From an uncultured Olsenella sp. (GTDB lineage: Bacteria; Actinomycetota; Coriobacteriia; Coriobacteriales; Atopobiaceae): a DNA stretch of 12,167 nucleotides. Below the pieces are notes generated by a model. The model did no database searches. It was not told the DNA's origin and saw only the letters and a program-made list of their open reading frames with translations. The position numbers and the translations under genes are program-made. Positions 1 through 8,260 of this stretch are shown in pieces; positions within the stretch are counted from its first letter, which is position 1; the number at the start of each line of letters is the position of its first letter. The stretch lies in assembly GCA_959598545.1 (NCBI GenBank), contig CAUGFC010000053.1:1-12167 (forward strand). Direction: 5' to 3'.

Positions 1-1709
1 GCGAGCATGTGCGGTCGCCTCCCATCGCGCGGAACTTGTCGTAGCGACGCGCCACGAGCTCGTCGGCGGAGAGCGGCTCCAGTTCGTCGAGGGCGAGCTG
101 GACCTCGCGCACGAGGTCGTGCGCGATCTCGGCGTGCGTGAGGCCGAGGTCGGCCACCACGCCGTCGACCAGCCCCAGGCGCGCGAGGTCCTCGGCCGTG
201 ACGTGCAGGGCGGCGGCCGCCTCGTCGGCGCGCTTGGTGTCCTTCCAGAGGATCGAGGCGCAGCCCTCGGGGCTCACCACGGAGTATGCGGCGCTGCCGA
301 GCATGTAGACGCGGTCGGCCACGGCGAGCGCCAGCGCGCCGCCCGAGCCGCCCTCGCCCACCACGACGCTCACGACGGGTGTCCTGAGGCCGCTCATGGC
401 CACGAGGTTGGTGGCGATGGCCTCGCCCTGGCCGCGCTCCTCGGCGCCGATGCCGCAGTAGGCGCCCGAGGTGTCCACGAGGCAGACCACGGGCCGGCCG
501 AACTTCTCGGCCTGCCGCATGAGACGCAGCGCCTTGCGGTAGCCCTCGGGGTGCGCCATGCCGAAGTTGCGCCGCACGCGCTCCTTGGTAGAGTTGCCGC
601 GCTCGATGGCGATCACGGTCATGACGCGCTCGCCCTTCCAGGCGATGCCGGCCACGATGGCGGCGTCGTCGGCGTAGAGGCGGTCGCCGTGGAGCTCGAC
701 GAAGCCGTCCCACCCGCGCTCGATCAGCTCGAGGGCGGTGGCGCGCTCCGTGGAGCGGGTGAGCTTGACGATGTCGTAGGCGCTCTCGGGCGCGGGGGTG
801 CGCTTGGGGCGCGCACCGCGGCCGCGGCGGGGCTCCTCGTGGGCGAGCGCATGCGGCGCGCCCGGGCCCGGCACCTTGCCCGCGTGCAGGGCGAGAAGCT
901 CGGCGATGGTGGCGACCATGTCCTTGCGCTCGACGATGAGGTCGCAGAAGCCGTGCTCGAGCAGGAACTCGGAGCGCTGGAAGCCGGCCGGCAGGCGCTT
1001 GTGCGTGGTCTGCTCGATCACGCGCGGGCCCGCGAAGGCCACGAGCGCCCCGGGCTCGGCGAGGATGACGTCGCCCTCCATGGCGAAGCTCGCGGTGACG
1101 CCGCCGGTGGTGGGGTCGGTGAGCACGGTCAGGTAGGGCAGACCGGCCTCGCCGTGACGGCGCACCGCCGCGGAGACCTTGGCCATCTGCATGAGCGACG
1201 TGGTGCCCTCCTGCATGCGGGCGCCGCCGGAGACCGTGAAGCCCACGACCGGAAGGCCCAGCTCGGTGGCGCGCTCGAAGGTCCGCGTGATCTTCTCGCC
1301 CACCACGGAGCCCATCGAGCCCATCATGAAGTCGGCGCTCATGAAGAACAGGGCGCAGTCGTGGCCGCCGACCCTGCCGCGACCGCAGACCACGGCGTCG
1401 TTCTCGTGGCTCTTCTCGCGGGCATCAGCGAGCTTCTCGGCGTAGCCGGGGAACTCGAGGAAGTCGGTGGCGGCGAGCTCGCGGTCCCACTCCTCGAAGG
1501 TCCCGGCGTCGACCGTGATGCGCATGCGCTTGCGCCCGGAGACGCGCAGGTGGCGACCGCAGCGCGGGCACACGTCGAGGTTCTCGGCCAGCTTGGCCTG
1601 GTCGATCACGCGACGGCAGCCGGGGCACTTGATCAGCACGTGGCGCTCGGGGAACTCCGCGGCGACCTCGGTCACCGGGCCCTCGAGGGCGTTGACGCTC
1701 TTCTCGCGC

Positions 1710-1717
<8 letters not shown>
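1..1717 (-). CDS. accDA: Fused acetyl-CoA carboxylase carboxyltransferase beta-alpha (AccD-AccA), 3' end cut by window edge
   Basis: This enzyme would transfer the carboxyl group from carboxybiotin on AccB to acetyl-CoA, giving malonyl-CoA. One uninterrupted frame of 572 codons reads through both subunits. The AccD half (about 1-280) has a four-Cys zinc finger (C31, C34, C50, C53, the E. coli spacing), SGGARMQEG at 163-171, TDPTTGGVTASFAM at 200-213 and GPRVIEQT at 230-237. A basic, Pro-rich linker (about 281-310) leads into an AccA half with HGDRLYADD at 343-351, RRNFGMAHPEGYRKALRLM at 382-400, GAEERGQ at 424-430, GEGGSGGAL at 454-462 and SPEGCASILWK at 482-492. The N-terminal helical part of free-standing AccA is mostly absent. 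By comparison with E. coli AccA, only a few C-terminal residues are missing beyond the edge. ATG 1717 overlaps the accC stop by 8 nt, with GGAG upstream. It is the last gene of the fab operon seen here. Confidence 0.95.
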
Positions 1718-3047
<1,330 letters not shown>

Positions 3048-3060
3048 CGTCGCCTCCCGT

Positions 3061-3091
3061 GGGTCAGTTGGGGACAGGCCCCTTTTGACCC
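3061..3091. repeat. Degenerate copy of a dispersed palindromic element in the fabZ-accC gap
   Basis: Read on the minus strand, this 31-nt element begins GGGTCAAAAGGGG and ends CCCCAACTGACCC. The outer 6 bp (GGGTCA/TGACCC) and an inner GGGG/CCCC can pair, while the AAA/AAC positions between them cannot. It shares GGGTCAAAAGGGG and CTGTCCCC with the better-preserved palindrome at 5281-5309. It lies between the fabZ stop and the accC ribosome binding site, inside the operon. Similar short GC-rich palindromes with GGGGAC/GTCCCC cores are dispersed in many bacterial genomes as REP-like elements. Assignment to such a family is an inference from form. Confidence 0.7.
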
Positions 3092-3098
3092 ATCGACG

Positions 3099-3512
3099 CT
3101 ACTTGAGTGCGAAGGACATCTCCGCCTTGCAGCACAGCTCGCCGTCCACGCGCGCCTCGCCGGAGGCGAAGCGGAAGGGCCCGCGGCTGCGCGTGATGCG
3201 GCAGGTGAGCTCAACGGTGTCGCCGGGGCGCACCGGGCGCTTGAAGCGGACCTTGTCCAGGCCCGTGTAGAGCGGGGTCGCACCCTGGGCGGCGAGGTCG
3301 TCGGCGAGAAGCACGCAGCAGTTCTGGGCGAGCATCTCGCACTGGATGACGCCGGGGACGATGGGGCTGCCGGGATAGTGGCCCTGGACGAAGAACTCGT
3401 CACCGGTGATGGTGACGCGCCCGTGAGCCTCCCCGTCCACGACCTCGGCCTCGTCGAGCAGAAGCATCGGCTCGCGATGCGGCAGCAGACCCTTGAGCTC
3501 CTCCTTGTTCAT
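3099..3512 (-). CDS. fabZ: 3-hydroxyacyl-ACP dehydratase FabZ
   Basis: FabZ removes water from 3-hydroxyacyl-ACP to give trans-2-enoyl-ACP, the third step of each elongation cycle. The 137-residue protein is the usual size for a single hot-dog fold. It shows the N-terminal LLPHREPMLLLDE at 9-21 and the catalytic segment GHYPGSPIVPGVIQCEMLAQ at 44-63. The active-site residues would be His45 and Glu59. DKVRFKRPVRPGD further on is the second typical FabZ block. ATG 3512 has GGGAGG seven bases upstream, and only 13 nt separate it from the accB stop. FabA-type isomerase activity cannot be excluded from sequence alone, but the length and the PHREPMLLLD block favour FabZ. It is the only dehydratase in the window. 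Confidence 0.95.
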   Translation of the reverse strand: MNKEELKGLLPHREPMLLLDEAEVVDGEAHGRVTITGDEFFVQGHYPGSPIVPGVIQCEMLAQNCCVLLADDLAAQGATPLYTGLDKVRFKRPVRPGDTVELTCRITRSRGPFRFASGEARVDGELCCKAEMSFALK

Positions 3513-3525
3513 GCGGCGCCCTCCC

Positions 3526-4005
3526 CTAGTAGATCTTCATGAGACAGCAGTCGTACTCGACGAGGTCGCCGTCCTTCACGCAGATGTCCACGATCTCGCC
3601 GTCGGCCTCGGCGGTGACCTCGTTCATGACCTTCATGGCCTCGATCACGCAGAGGGTCTCGCCCTTCTTGACCTTGGAGCCCACGTGCACGAAGGGCTCG
3701 GCGCCGGGGGCGGGGGCGGCATAGAAGACACCGACCATGGGGGCGCGGACGGCCGTGGTGTGGGCCATGTCGAGCGCCTCGTCGCCGGGCTCCGCCGGGG
3801 CGGGGGCCGGTGCGGGCGCGGGAGCCGGCACCGTCGCGGGCGCGGGGGTGCCCACGGGCGCCGTCGGCACGGGGGCCGGGACCGCCGGCGCGGCGAACCC
3901 ACGCTCGAGCTCGACGGCGGAGCCGTCACCCTCCTCGACGCGCACGCGGGTGAGACCGCGGCTCTCCATGATGTCCGCGATCTGGGCGATCTTCTCGGAG
4001 TCCAT
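3526..4005 (-). CDS. accB: Acetyl-CoA carboxylase biotin carboxyl carrier protein (BCCP)
   Basis: AccB carries covalently bound biotin between the AccC and AccDA active sites. It has 159 residues in three parts. The N-terminal segment (1-37) begins with a predicted helix (KIAQIADIMESRGLTRVRVE). A flexible Ala/Pro-rich linker follows (about 38-72). The C-terminal biotinyl domain (about 84-159) has the biotinylation motif EAMKVMNE at 122-129 and acceptor Lys125. The segment FYAAPAPGAEPFVHVG matches the protruding thumb of E. coli BCCP in length and position. The start is ATG 4005, two bases after the fabF stop and preceded by AAGGGAG. The same frame is open upstream to 4767, but that part is antiparallel-free overlap with fabF in another frame and is not coding. 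BirA encoded at 9350-10123 is the expected modifying enzyme. Confidence 0.96.
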   Translation of the reverse strand: MDSEKIAQIADIMESRGLTRVRVEEGDGSAVELERGFAAPAVPAPVPTAPVGTPAPATVPAPAPAPAPAPAEPGDEALDMAHTTAVRAPMVGVFYAAPAPGAEPFVHVGSKVKKGETLCVIEAMKVMNEVTAEADGEIVDICVKDGDLVEYDCCLMKIY

Positions 4006-4007
4006 GT

Positions 4008-5255
4008 CTACTCCCTTCCGGCCGCACGCAGCGCGATGGCCGCGTTGTGGCCGCCGAAGCCGAGGTTGGTGGAGAGCGCCCACGTGAGCTCGCAGCTCAC
4101 GGCCTCGTTGGGCGTGTAGTCCAGGTCGCACTCCGGGTCGGGGGTGCGGTAGTTGATCGTGGGCGGCACCACGCCGTTCTCGAGCGCCAGCGCGCAGGCC
4201 ATGACCTCCACGGCGCCCGTGGCACCGATCATGTGACCGGTCATCGACTTGGTGGACGAGACGTGCGCGGCGTGCGCGTTCTTCTCGCCCAGCGCCTGCT
4301 TGAAGCCCTTGGTCTCCGAGGAGTCGTTGAGCTTGGTGGAAGTGCCGTGTGCGTTGATGTAGAGGCCCTCCTCGGGCTTCACGCCGCCCTCCTCGACGGC
4401 CTGGCGGATGGCGCGGGTGATGCCGGCGGCCTCGGGGTCGGGGCTGGTGATGTGGTGGGCGTCGTCGGTGTTGCCGTAGCCCACGACCTCGGCGTAGATG
4501 TGGGCGCCGCGCGCGACGGCGTGCTCCCACTCCTCGAGGACGAGCACGCAGGCGCCCTCGCCCATGACGAAGCCGTCGCGGTCGGCGTCGAACGGGCGGC
4601 ACGCGGTGGCCGGGTCGGGGTTGGTGGTGAGGGCGCGGCAGCTCGTGAAGCCGGCGATGGACTCGGGCATGATGGCCGCCTCGGCGCCGCCGGCGAGGAT
4701 GGCGTCCGCGTAGCCGTGCTTGACCGCACGGAAGGCCTCGCCCACGGCGTGGGCGGAGGTGGCGCATGCGGTCACGACGGGCAGCGTGGGGCCGTAGGCC
4801 TTGTGGCGGATGGCGATGTTGCCGGCGGCCATGTTGGGGATCATGGCGGCGATCATGAACGGGGAGGCGCGACGCGGGCCGCGGTCCGAGATGGTGTGGA
4901 CGTTGTCCGCGAACGTGTTGATGCCGCCCACGCCGGAGCCGACGTAGACGCCCAGTCGCTCGTGGTCGACCGCGCCCTCGGCGTCGAGGCCGGCGTCGGC
5001 CATCGCCTCGTCGGAGGCGACGAGCGCGTACTGCGCGAAGAGGTCCAGGTGCGCGGCCTCCTGCCTGCCGAGAAGCGCGGCGCCGTCGAAGCCCTTCACC
5101 TCGGCGGCCACCTTGACCTTGAAGGCCTCGGTGTCGAAGTGGGTGATGGGGCCGATGCCGCAGCAGCCGGCCACCATTCCCTCCCAGGTCTCCTTGGCGG
5201 TGTTGCCGAGCGGCGAGACCGCGCCGATGCCGGTGATTGCAACCCTGTGTTCCAT
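4008..5255 (-). CDS. fabF: 3-oxoacyl-ACP synthase II (FabF)
   Basis: FabF condenses malonyl-ACP with the growing acyl-ACP and so carries out chain elongation. It has 415 residues, close to E. coli FabF (413). The thiolase-fold catalytic triad is clear: nucleophile Cys164 in VVTACATSAH, His303 in INAHGTSTKLND and His341 in SMTGHMIGATGAVE. RVAITGIGAVSPLG at 4-17 and the C-terminal NLGFGGHNAA at 397-406 are also typical. The start is placed at ATG 5255, because GGGAG lies five bases upstream. A TTG at 5267 is in frame but would put that site inside the gene. Upstream, 55 nt including a perfect palindrome separate it from fabG. Downstream, accB starts two bases after its stop. FabB-type activity is possible but less likely, given the FabF operon position. 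Confidence 0.96.
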   Translation of the reverse strand: MEHRVAITGIGAVSPLGNTAKETWEGMVAGCCGIGPITHFDTEAFKVKVAAEVKGFDGAALLGRQEAAHLDLFAQYALVASDEAMADAGLDAEGAVDHERLGVYVGSGVGGINTFADNVHTISDRGPRRASPFMIAAMIPNMAAGNIAIRHKAYGPTLPVVTACATSAHAVGEAFRAVKHGYADAILAGGAEAAIMPESIAGFTSCRALTTNPDPATACRPFDADRDGFVMGEGACVLVLEEWEHAVARGAHIYAEVVGYGNTDDAHHITSPDPEAAGITRAIRQAVEEGGVKPEEGLYINAHGTSTKLNDSSETKGFKQALGEKNAHAAHVSSTKSMTGHMIGATGAVEVMACALALENGVVPPTINYRTPDPECDLDYTPNEAVSCELTWALSTNLGFGGHNAAIALRAAGRE

Positions 5256-5280
5256 CTCAACTCCCAACAGGTCAGAAATG

Positions 5281-5309
5281 GGTCAAAAGGGGACTGTCCC
5301 CTTTTGACC
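5281..5309. repeat. Perfect 29-nt palindrome in the fabG-fabF gap
   Basis: Two 14-base arms, GGTCAAAAGGGGAC and GTCCCCTTTTGACC, are exact inverted repeats around a single central T. The element starts one base after the fabG stop codon on the transcribed strand and ends 25 nt before the fabF start, ahead of the fabF ribosome binding site. As RNA it would form a stable hairpin with a small loop. There is no run of U after the stem, so a simple intrinsic terminator is unlikely. It could stabilise the upstream message or reduce readthrough. It is related to the degenerate copy at 3061-3091. Confidence 0.85.
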
Positions 5310-5310
5310 T

Positions 5311-6081
5311 TTACATCGCCATGCCGCCGTCGACGCGGATGACCTCTCCGGTCACGTAGGACGCGGCGTCGCTCACCAGGAAGCGGGTGACAGCCGCGAT
5401 CTCGTTCGCGCTGGCAAGGCGGCCGAGCGGGATCTGCTTCTCGTAGCTCTCGACCACGCTCTCGGAGAGCACGGCCGTCATGTCGGTCTCCACGAAGCCG
5501 GGGGCGATCGCGTTCACCGTCACGCCGCGCGGCGCGAGCTCGCGCGCCAGCGACTTGGTGAGGCCGATCAGGCCGGCCTTGGAGGCCGCGTAGTTGGCCT
5601 GGCCGGCGTTGCCCATGAGGCCCACGACGGAGGCCATGTTCACGATGCGGCCGCCGCGCTGGCGCATGAAGGCGCGCGCGAGGGCGCGGGCGGTGTGGAA
5701 GGCGCCCTTGAGGTTGACGTCGATCACGCGGGAGAAGTCCTCGTCGCTCATGCGCACGAGCAGGCCGTCACGGGTGACGCCCGCGTTGTTGACGAGGGCC
5801 CAGACGCTCCCGAAGTCTGCGAGGACCGCGTCGACGGTGGCCTTGACGGCCTCGGGGTCGGAGACGTCGCAGCGATAGGCGCGCGCGGTGGCGCCGGTGG
5901 CCTCGCAGGCCGCCACGGCCTCGGCGGCCGCGGCCTCGTTGCCCGCGTAGACGAGCGCGAGGTCAAAGCCGTCCGCGGCGAGCCCCTCGGCGATGGCGCG
6001 GCCGATGCCGCGGGAGGCGCCGGTCACGAGGGCCACGCGGCGCTCGGAGTCGCGCTCGAGCGCACCGTTCTTCTCGGCCAT
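5311..6081 (-). CDS. fabG: 3-oxoacyl-ACP reductase (FabG)
   Basis: FabG is the NADPH-dependent reductase that converts 3-oxoacyl-ACP to 3-hydroxyacyl-ACP. The 256-residue protein is a classical short-chain dehydrogenase. It has the cofactor motif TGASRGIG at 20-27, NNAG at 98-101 and a catalytic tetrad of Asn123, Ser151, Tyr164 and Lys168 (YAASK). The C-terminal YVTGEVIRVDGGMAM is characteristic of FabG. It is about 12 residues longer at the N-terminus than E. coli FabG (244). The start at ATG 6081 is supported by GGGGGAG five bases upstream and lies two bases after the fabD stop. The same frame is open much further upstream, to 6966, but that part overlaps fabD and is not coding. Its stop is followed at once by the palindrome at 5281-5309. 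Confidence 0.96.
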   Translation of the reverse strand: MAEKNGALERDSERRVALVTGASRGIGRAIAEGLAADGFDLALVYAGNEAAAAEAVAACEATGATARAYRCDVSDPEAVKATVDAVLADFGSVWALVNNAGVTRDGLLVRMSDEDFSRVIDVNLKGAFHTARALARAFMRQRGGRIVNMASVVGLMGNAGQANYAASKAGLIGLTKSLARELAPRGVTVNAIAPGFVETDMTAVLSESVVESYEKQIPLGRLASANEIAAVTRFLVSDAASYVTGEVIRVDGGMAM

Positions 6082-6083
6082 GG

Positions 6084-7019
6084 CTACTCCCCCTTCTCGG
6101 AAAGCGCGGCGAGGACCGCCTCGAGCTGCTCGACGGTCTCGCACGGCAGCGCCGTGACGCCCTCGAGCGTGCGGGAGACGAGGCCCGTCAGGGTCTTGCC
6201 GGGGCCAACTTCGACGAAGGTGTCGACGCCGTCGGCGGCCATGTTCTGCAGGGTGCGGACCCACTGGACGGGGTTGGCCACCTGGCTGGAGAGCAGCGCC
6301 ACGCGCTCCGTCTCGTCGGCCGGGTAGGCCTCTCCCGTGCGGTTGGCCAGCACGGGGACGGACGGCTCCGCCGGGGCGTTGCCGTCGGCGAGGTAGGCGG
6401 CGAGGCCACGCTCGGCCTCGGCCATGAACGGGCTGTGGAAGGCGCCCGAGACGGCGACCTTCATCGCGCGGCCCTTGGCCTCCTTGACGAGAAGGTCGAG
6501 CTTCTCGCAGGCCTCCTCGGTGCCGGCGACGACGGTCTGGAGCGGGCTGTTGTAGTTCACGGGCCAGGCGTCGCCCGCCTCGGCGGCGAGACGCTCGACG
6601 GTCTCGGCTTCGAGCTTCACGACGGCGCGCATGGCGCCGGGGTTCTTCTCGGCGGCGTCGGCCATGAGCTCGGCACGATGGCACACGAGCTCGAAGCCCT
6701 GCTCGTCGGTGTAGGCGCCGGCGAAGGTGAGCGCGGCGACCTCGCCGAGCGAGAAGCCCGCCACCACGTCCGGCTTCACGCCGTGCGCGGCGAGCGCGCG
6801 GGCGCACGCGAGGTCGGCGGCGAAGACGCAGGGCTGCGTGTTGATGGTCTGCGCCAGCTCCTCCTTGGTGCCGGAGAGGCACTGCTCGGTGGTGCCGGGG
6901 CGCACGGCGTCGGCGACGTCGAAGACGGCCTTGGCCGCGGGCTCGGACTCGATCAGGTCGGCGCACATGCCGGGGTGCTGGGCGCCCTGGCCGGCGAAGA
7001 GGAAGGCTACCTTACCCAT
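6084..7019 (-). CDS. fabD: Malonyl-CoA:ACP transacylase (FabD)
   Basis: FabD moves malonyl from CoA to the phosphopantetheine of ACP. The 311-residue protein begins with FLFAGQGAQHPGM at 6-18, the usual FabD N-terminus. The nucleophile elbow reads GFSLGE (Ser90), where many homologues have GHSLGE. Arg115 in CHRAELM and His195 in GAFHSPFM are the expected carboxylate-binding and catalytic residues. VEVGPGKTLTGLV near 269-281 is the conserved C-terminal block. ATG 7019 overlaps the end of fabK by 13 nt, in a different frame. CAGGAG seven bases upstream supports that start, so the overlap is likely real coupling. The His-to-Phe change next to Ser90 is worth noting but need not abolish activity. 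Confidence 0.95.
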   Translation of the reverse strand: MGKVAFLFAGQGAQHPGMCADLIESEPAAKAVFDVADAVRPGTTEQCLSGTKEELAQTINTQPCVFAADLACARALAAHGVKPDVVAGFSLGEVAALTFAGAYTDEQGFELVCHRAELMADAAEKNPGAMRAVVKLEAETVERLAAEAGDAWPVNYNSPLQTVVAGTEEACEKLDLLVKEAKGRAMKVAVSGAFHSPFMAEAERGLAAYLADGNAPAEPSVPVLANRTGEAYPADETERVALLSSQVANPVQWVRTLQNMAADGVDTFVEVGPGKTLTGLVSRTLEGVTALPCETVEQLEAVLAALSEKGE

Positions 7020-7951
7020 TGCGTGGCTCCTGCCAGGACCTTCTCGGCCCCGTTCACGAGGTCGTCGACGATCTGGAGCGCGCTCTGGCGCTCGCGGACC
7101 ATGCCGGCGATCTGACCGCAGAGGAAGCTGCCGTTCTCGTAGTCGCCCTCCTTGGCGGCCTTGCGCAGGGCGCCGGTGCCGAAGGCGTTGAGCTCCTCCT
7201 CGGGCGCACCCGAGGACTCCATCTGGGCGTACTTGTTGGAGAACGGGTTCTTGAGGGCGCGGACCGGGTGGCCGGTCGAGCGGCCCGTGGCGCGCGTGGC
7301 GATGTCGTTGGCCTTGAGGACCATCTCCTTGTACTTGTCGGAGACGGTGCACTCGTCGGCCACGAGGAAGCGCGTCCCCACCTGGACCCCCACGGCGCCG
7401 AGCATGAGGGCGGCGGCGACCCCGCGCCCGTCGGCGATGCCGCCGGCGGCGATGACGGGAATCTTCACGGCGTCGACGACCTGCGGCACGAGGGCCATGG
7501 TCGTGGTCTCGCCGATGTGCCCGCCGGACTCGGTGCCCTCGGCCACGACGGCCACGGCGCCCGCTCGCTGGACGAGCTTGGCCATGGCCACGGAGGCGAC
7601 GACGGGGATGACCTTGATGCCCGCGGCGTTCCAGGCCTTCATGTACTTGGTGGGGTTGCCGGCGCCGGTCACGACCACGGGGACGTGCTCGTCGATGACG
7701 ACCTGGGCCACCTCGTCCGCGAACGGGCTCATGAGCATCACGTTCACGCCGAAGGGCTTGTCGGTCCTCTCGCGGAGCTCGTGGATCTGGTCGCGCAGCC
7801 AGTCGGCGTTGGCGTTCATGGCCGCGATGATGCCGAGGCCGCCGGCCTCGGAGACCGCCGCGGCGAGGCTCGCGTCGGCGATCCAGGCCATACCGCCCTG
7901 GAACACGGGCTTCTCGATGCCGAGAAGGTCACAGATGGGGGTGCGCAGCAT
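7007..7951 (-). CDS. fabK: Enoyl-ACP reductase II, FMN-dependent (FabK)
   Basis: FabK carries out the last reduction of the cycle, trans-2-enoyl-ACP to acyl-ACP, using FMN and a nicotinamide cofactor. The protein has 314 residues (S. pneumoniae FabK has 324) and the 2-nitropropane dioxygenase-like TIM-barrel fold. Recognisable blocks are PVFQGGMAWIADASLAAAVS at 15-34, AGGLGIIAA at 36-44, GAGNP at 96-100, EGTESGGHIG at 138-147 and VIAAGGIADGRGVAAALMLG at 166-185. His145 corresponds to the His144 described in S. pneumoniae FabK. The start, ATG 7951, is two bases after the acpP stop. Other members of this superfamily are nitronate monooxygenases, but the location between acpP and fabD makes FabK the clear call. 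No FabI is seen in the window. Confidence 0.94.
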   Translation of the reverse strand: MLRTPICDLLGIEKPVFQGGMAWIADASLAAAVSEAGGLGIIAAMNANADWLRDQIHELRERTDKPFGVNVMLMSPFADEVAQVVIDEHVPVVVTGAGNPTKYMKAWNAAGIKVIPVVASVAMAKLVQRAGAVAVVAEGTESGGHIGETTTMALVPQVVDAVKIPVIAAGGIADGRGVAAALMLGAVGVQVGTRFLVADECTVSDKYKEMVLKANDIATRATGRSTGHPVRALKNPFSNKYAQMESSGAPEEELNAFGTGALRKAAKEGDYENGSFLCGQIAGMVRERQSALQIVDDLVNGAEKVLAGATQWVR

Positions 7952-7953
7952 GA

Positions 7954-8190
7954 CTAGTTCTCCAGGAGGGACTCGACCATGGAGACGAACTCGCCGATGG
8001 TGGCGGGGTTGGACTCGGCGTCGATCTCGATGCCGAACTCGTCCTCGCACGCCATGACGGCCTCGACGGTGGCGAGGCTGTCGAGACCGACCTCGGAGAG
8101 CTTGGTCTCGGCGGTCAGCTCGACGTCATCAAGGCCGGCCTGCTCGCGGACGATGGCGCACACGCGGTCGAAGGTGGTCTGGTCTGCCAT
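7954..8190 (-). CDS. acpP: Acyl carrier protein
   Basis: ACP carries all acyl intermediates of the pathway on a 4'-phosphopantetheine arm. The 78-residue, strongly acidic protein has the standard four-helix length and the attachment motif GLDSLATVE, with Ser38 as the modification site. The start at ATG 8190 is chosen over longer in-frame options because it gives the normal ACP length and has AAAGGAG eight bases upstream, the most A-rich ribosome binding site in the operon. That may favour high expression, as ACP is usually needed in excess of the enzymes. A small GC hairpin (8214-8228) lies in the 70-nt gap from fabH. The fabK start follows its stop by two bases. Confidence 0.97.
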   Translation of the reverse strand: MADQTTFDRVCAIVREQAGLDDVELTAETKLSEVGLDSLATVEAVMACEDEFGIEIDAESNPATIGEFVSMVESLLEN

Positions 8191-8213
8191 TGTTGGTACT
8201 CCTTTTTCTCCAT

Positions 8214-8228
8214 GCGCCCGTCGGGCGC
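8214..8228 (-). promoter_or_regulatory. Small GC-rich hairpin in the acpP leader
   Basis: On the minus strand, GCGCCC and GGGCGC form an exact 6-bp stem around the loop GAC. It lies about 11 bases before the AAAGGAG of acpP. CCAT and ATGG just outside could extend the stem across a 4-nt bulge on the 5' side. No U run follows, so it is not an intrinsic terminator of the usual kind. A role in protecting a processed acpP message, or in separating fabH and acpP expression, is only inferred. Confidence 0.45.
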
Positions 8229-8260
8229 TCCAATGGACGGTCGGTCGGGGCGGGGCCACG

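Noticed and set aside
3773..3895. Tandem repeat in the GGGGCC-rich stretch
   Set aside because: It encodes the Ala/Pro linker of AccB, a normal feature of the protein; the repetition follows from the amino-acid pattern.
4006..4767. Upstream extension of the accB frame
   Set aside because: This part overlaps fabF on the same strand in another frame and reads as Arg/Pro-rich shadow sequence; the real accB start at 4005 has a good ribosome binding site.
5256..5267. TTG start for fabF giving four extra residues
   Set aside because: The GGGAG that serves ATG 5255 would lie inside the gene, and homologues begin near MEHRVAITG.
3061..5309. CRISPR-like repeat
   Set aside because: Only two copies exist, about 2.2 kb apart with genes between them, and there are no regular spacers.
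4047..5342. Plus-strand open frame of 431 codons
   Set aside because: Antisense to fabF, whose catalytic triad is intact. No ribosome binding site or known domain supports it.
7007..7019. Possible frameshift where fabK and fabD overlap
   Set aside because: Both proteins have normal ends and motifs, and fabD has its own ribosome binding site, so this is an ordinary 13-nt overlap.
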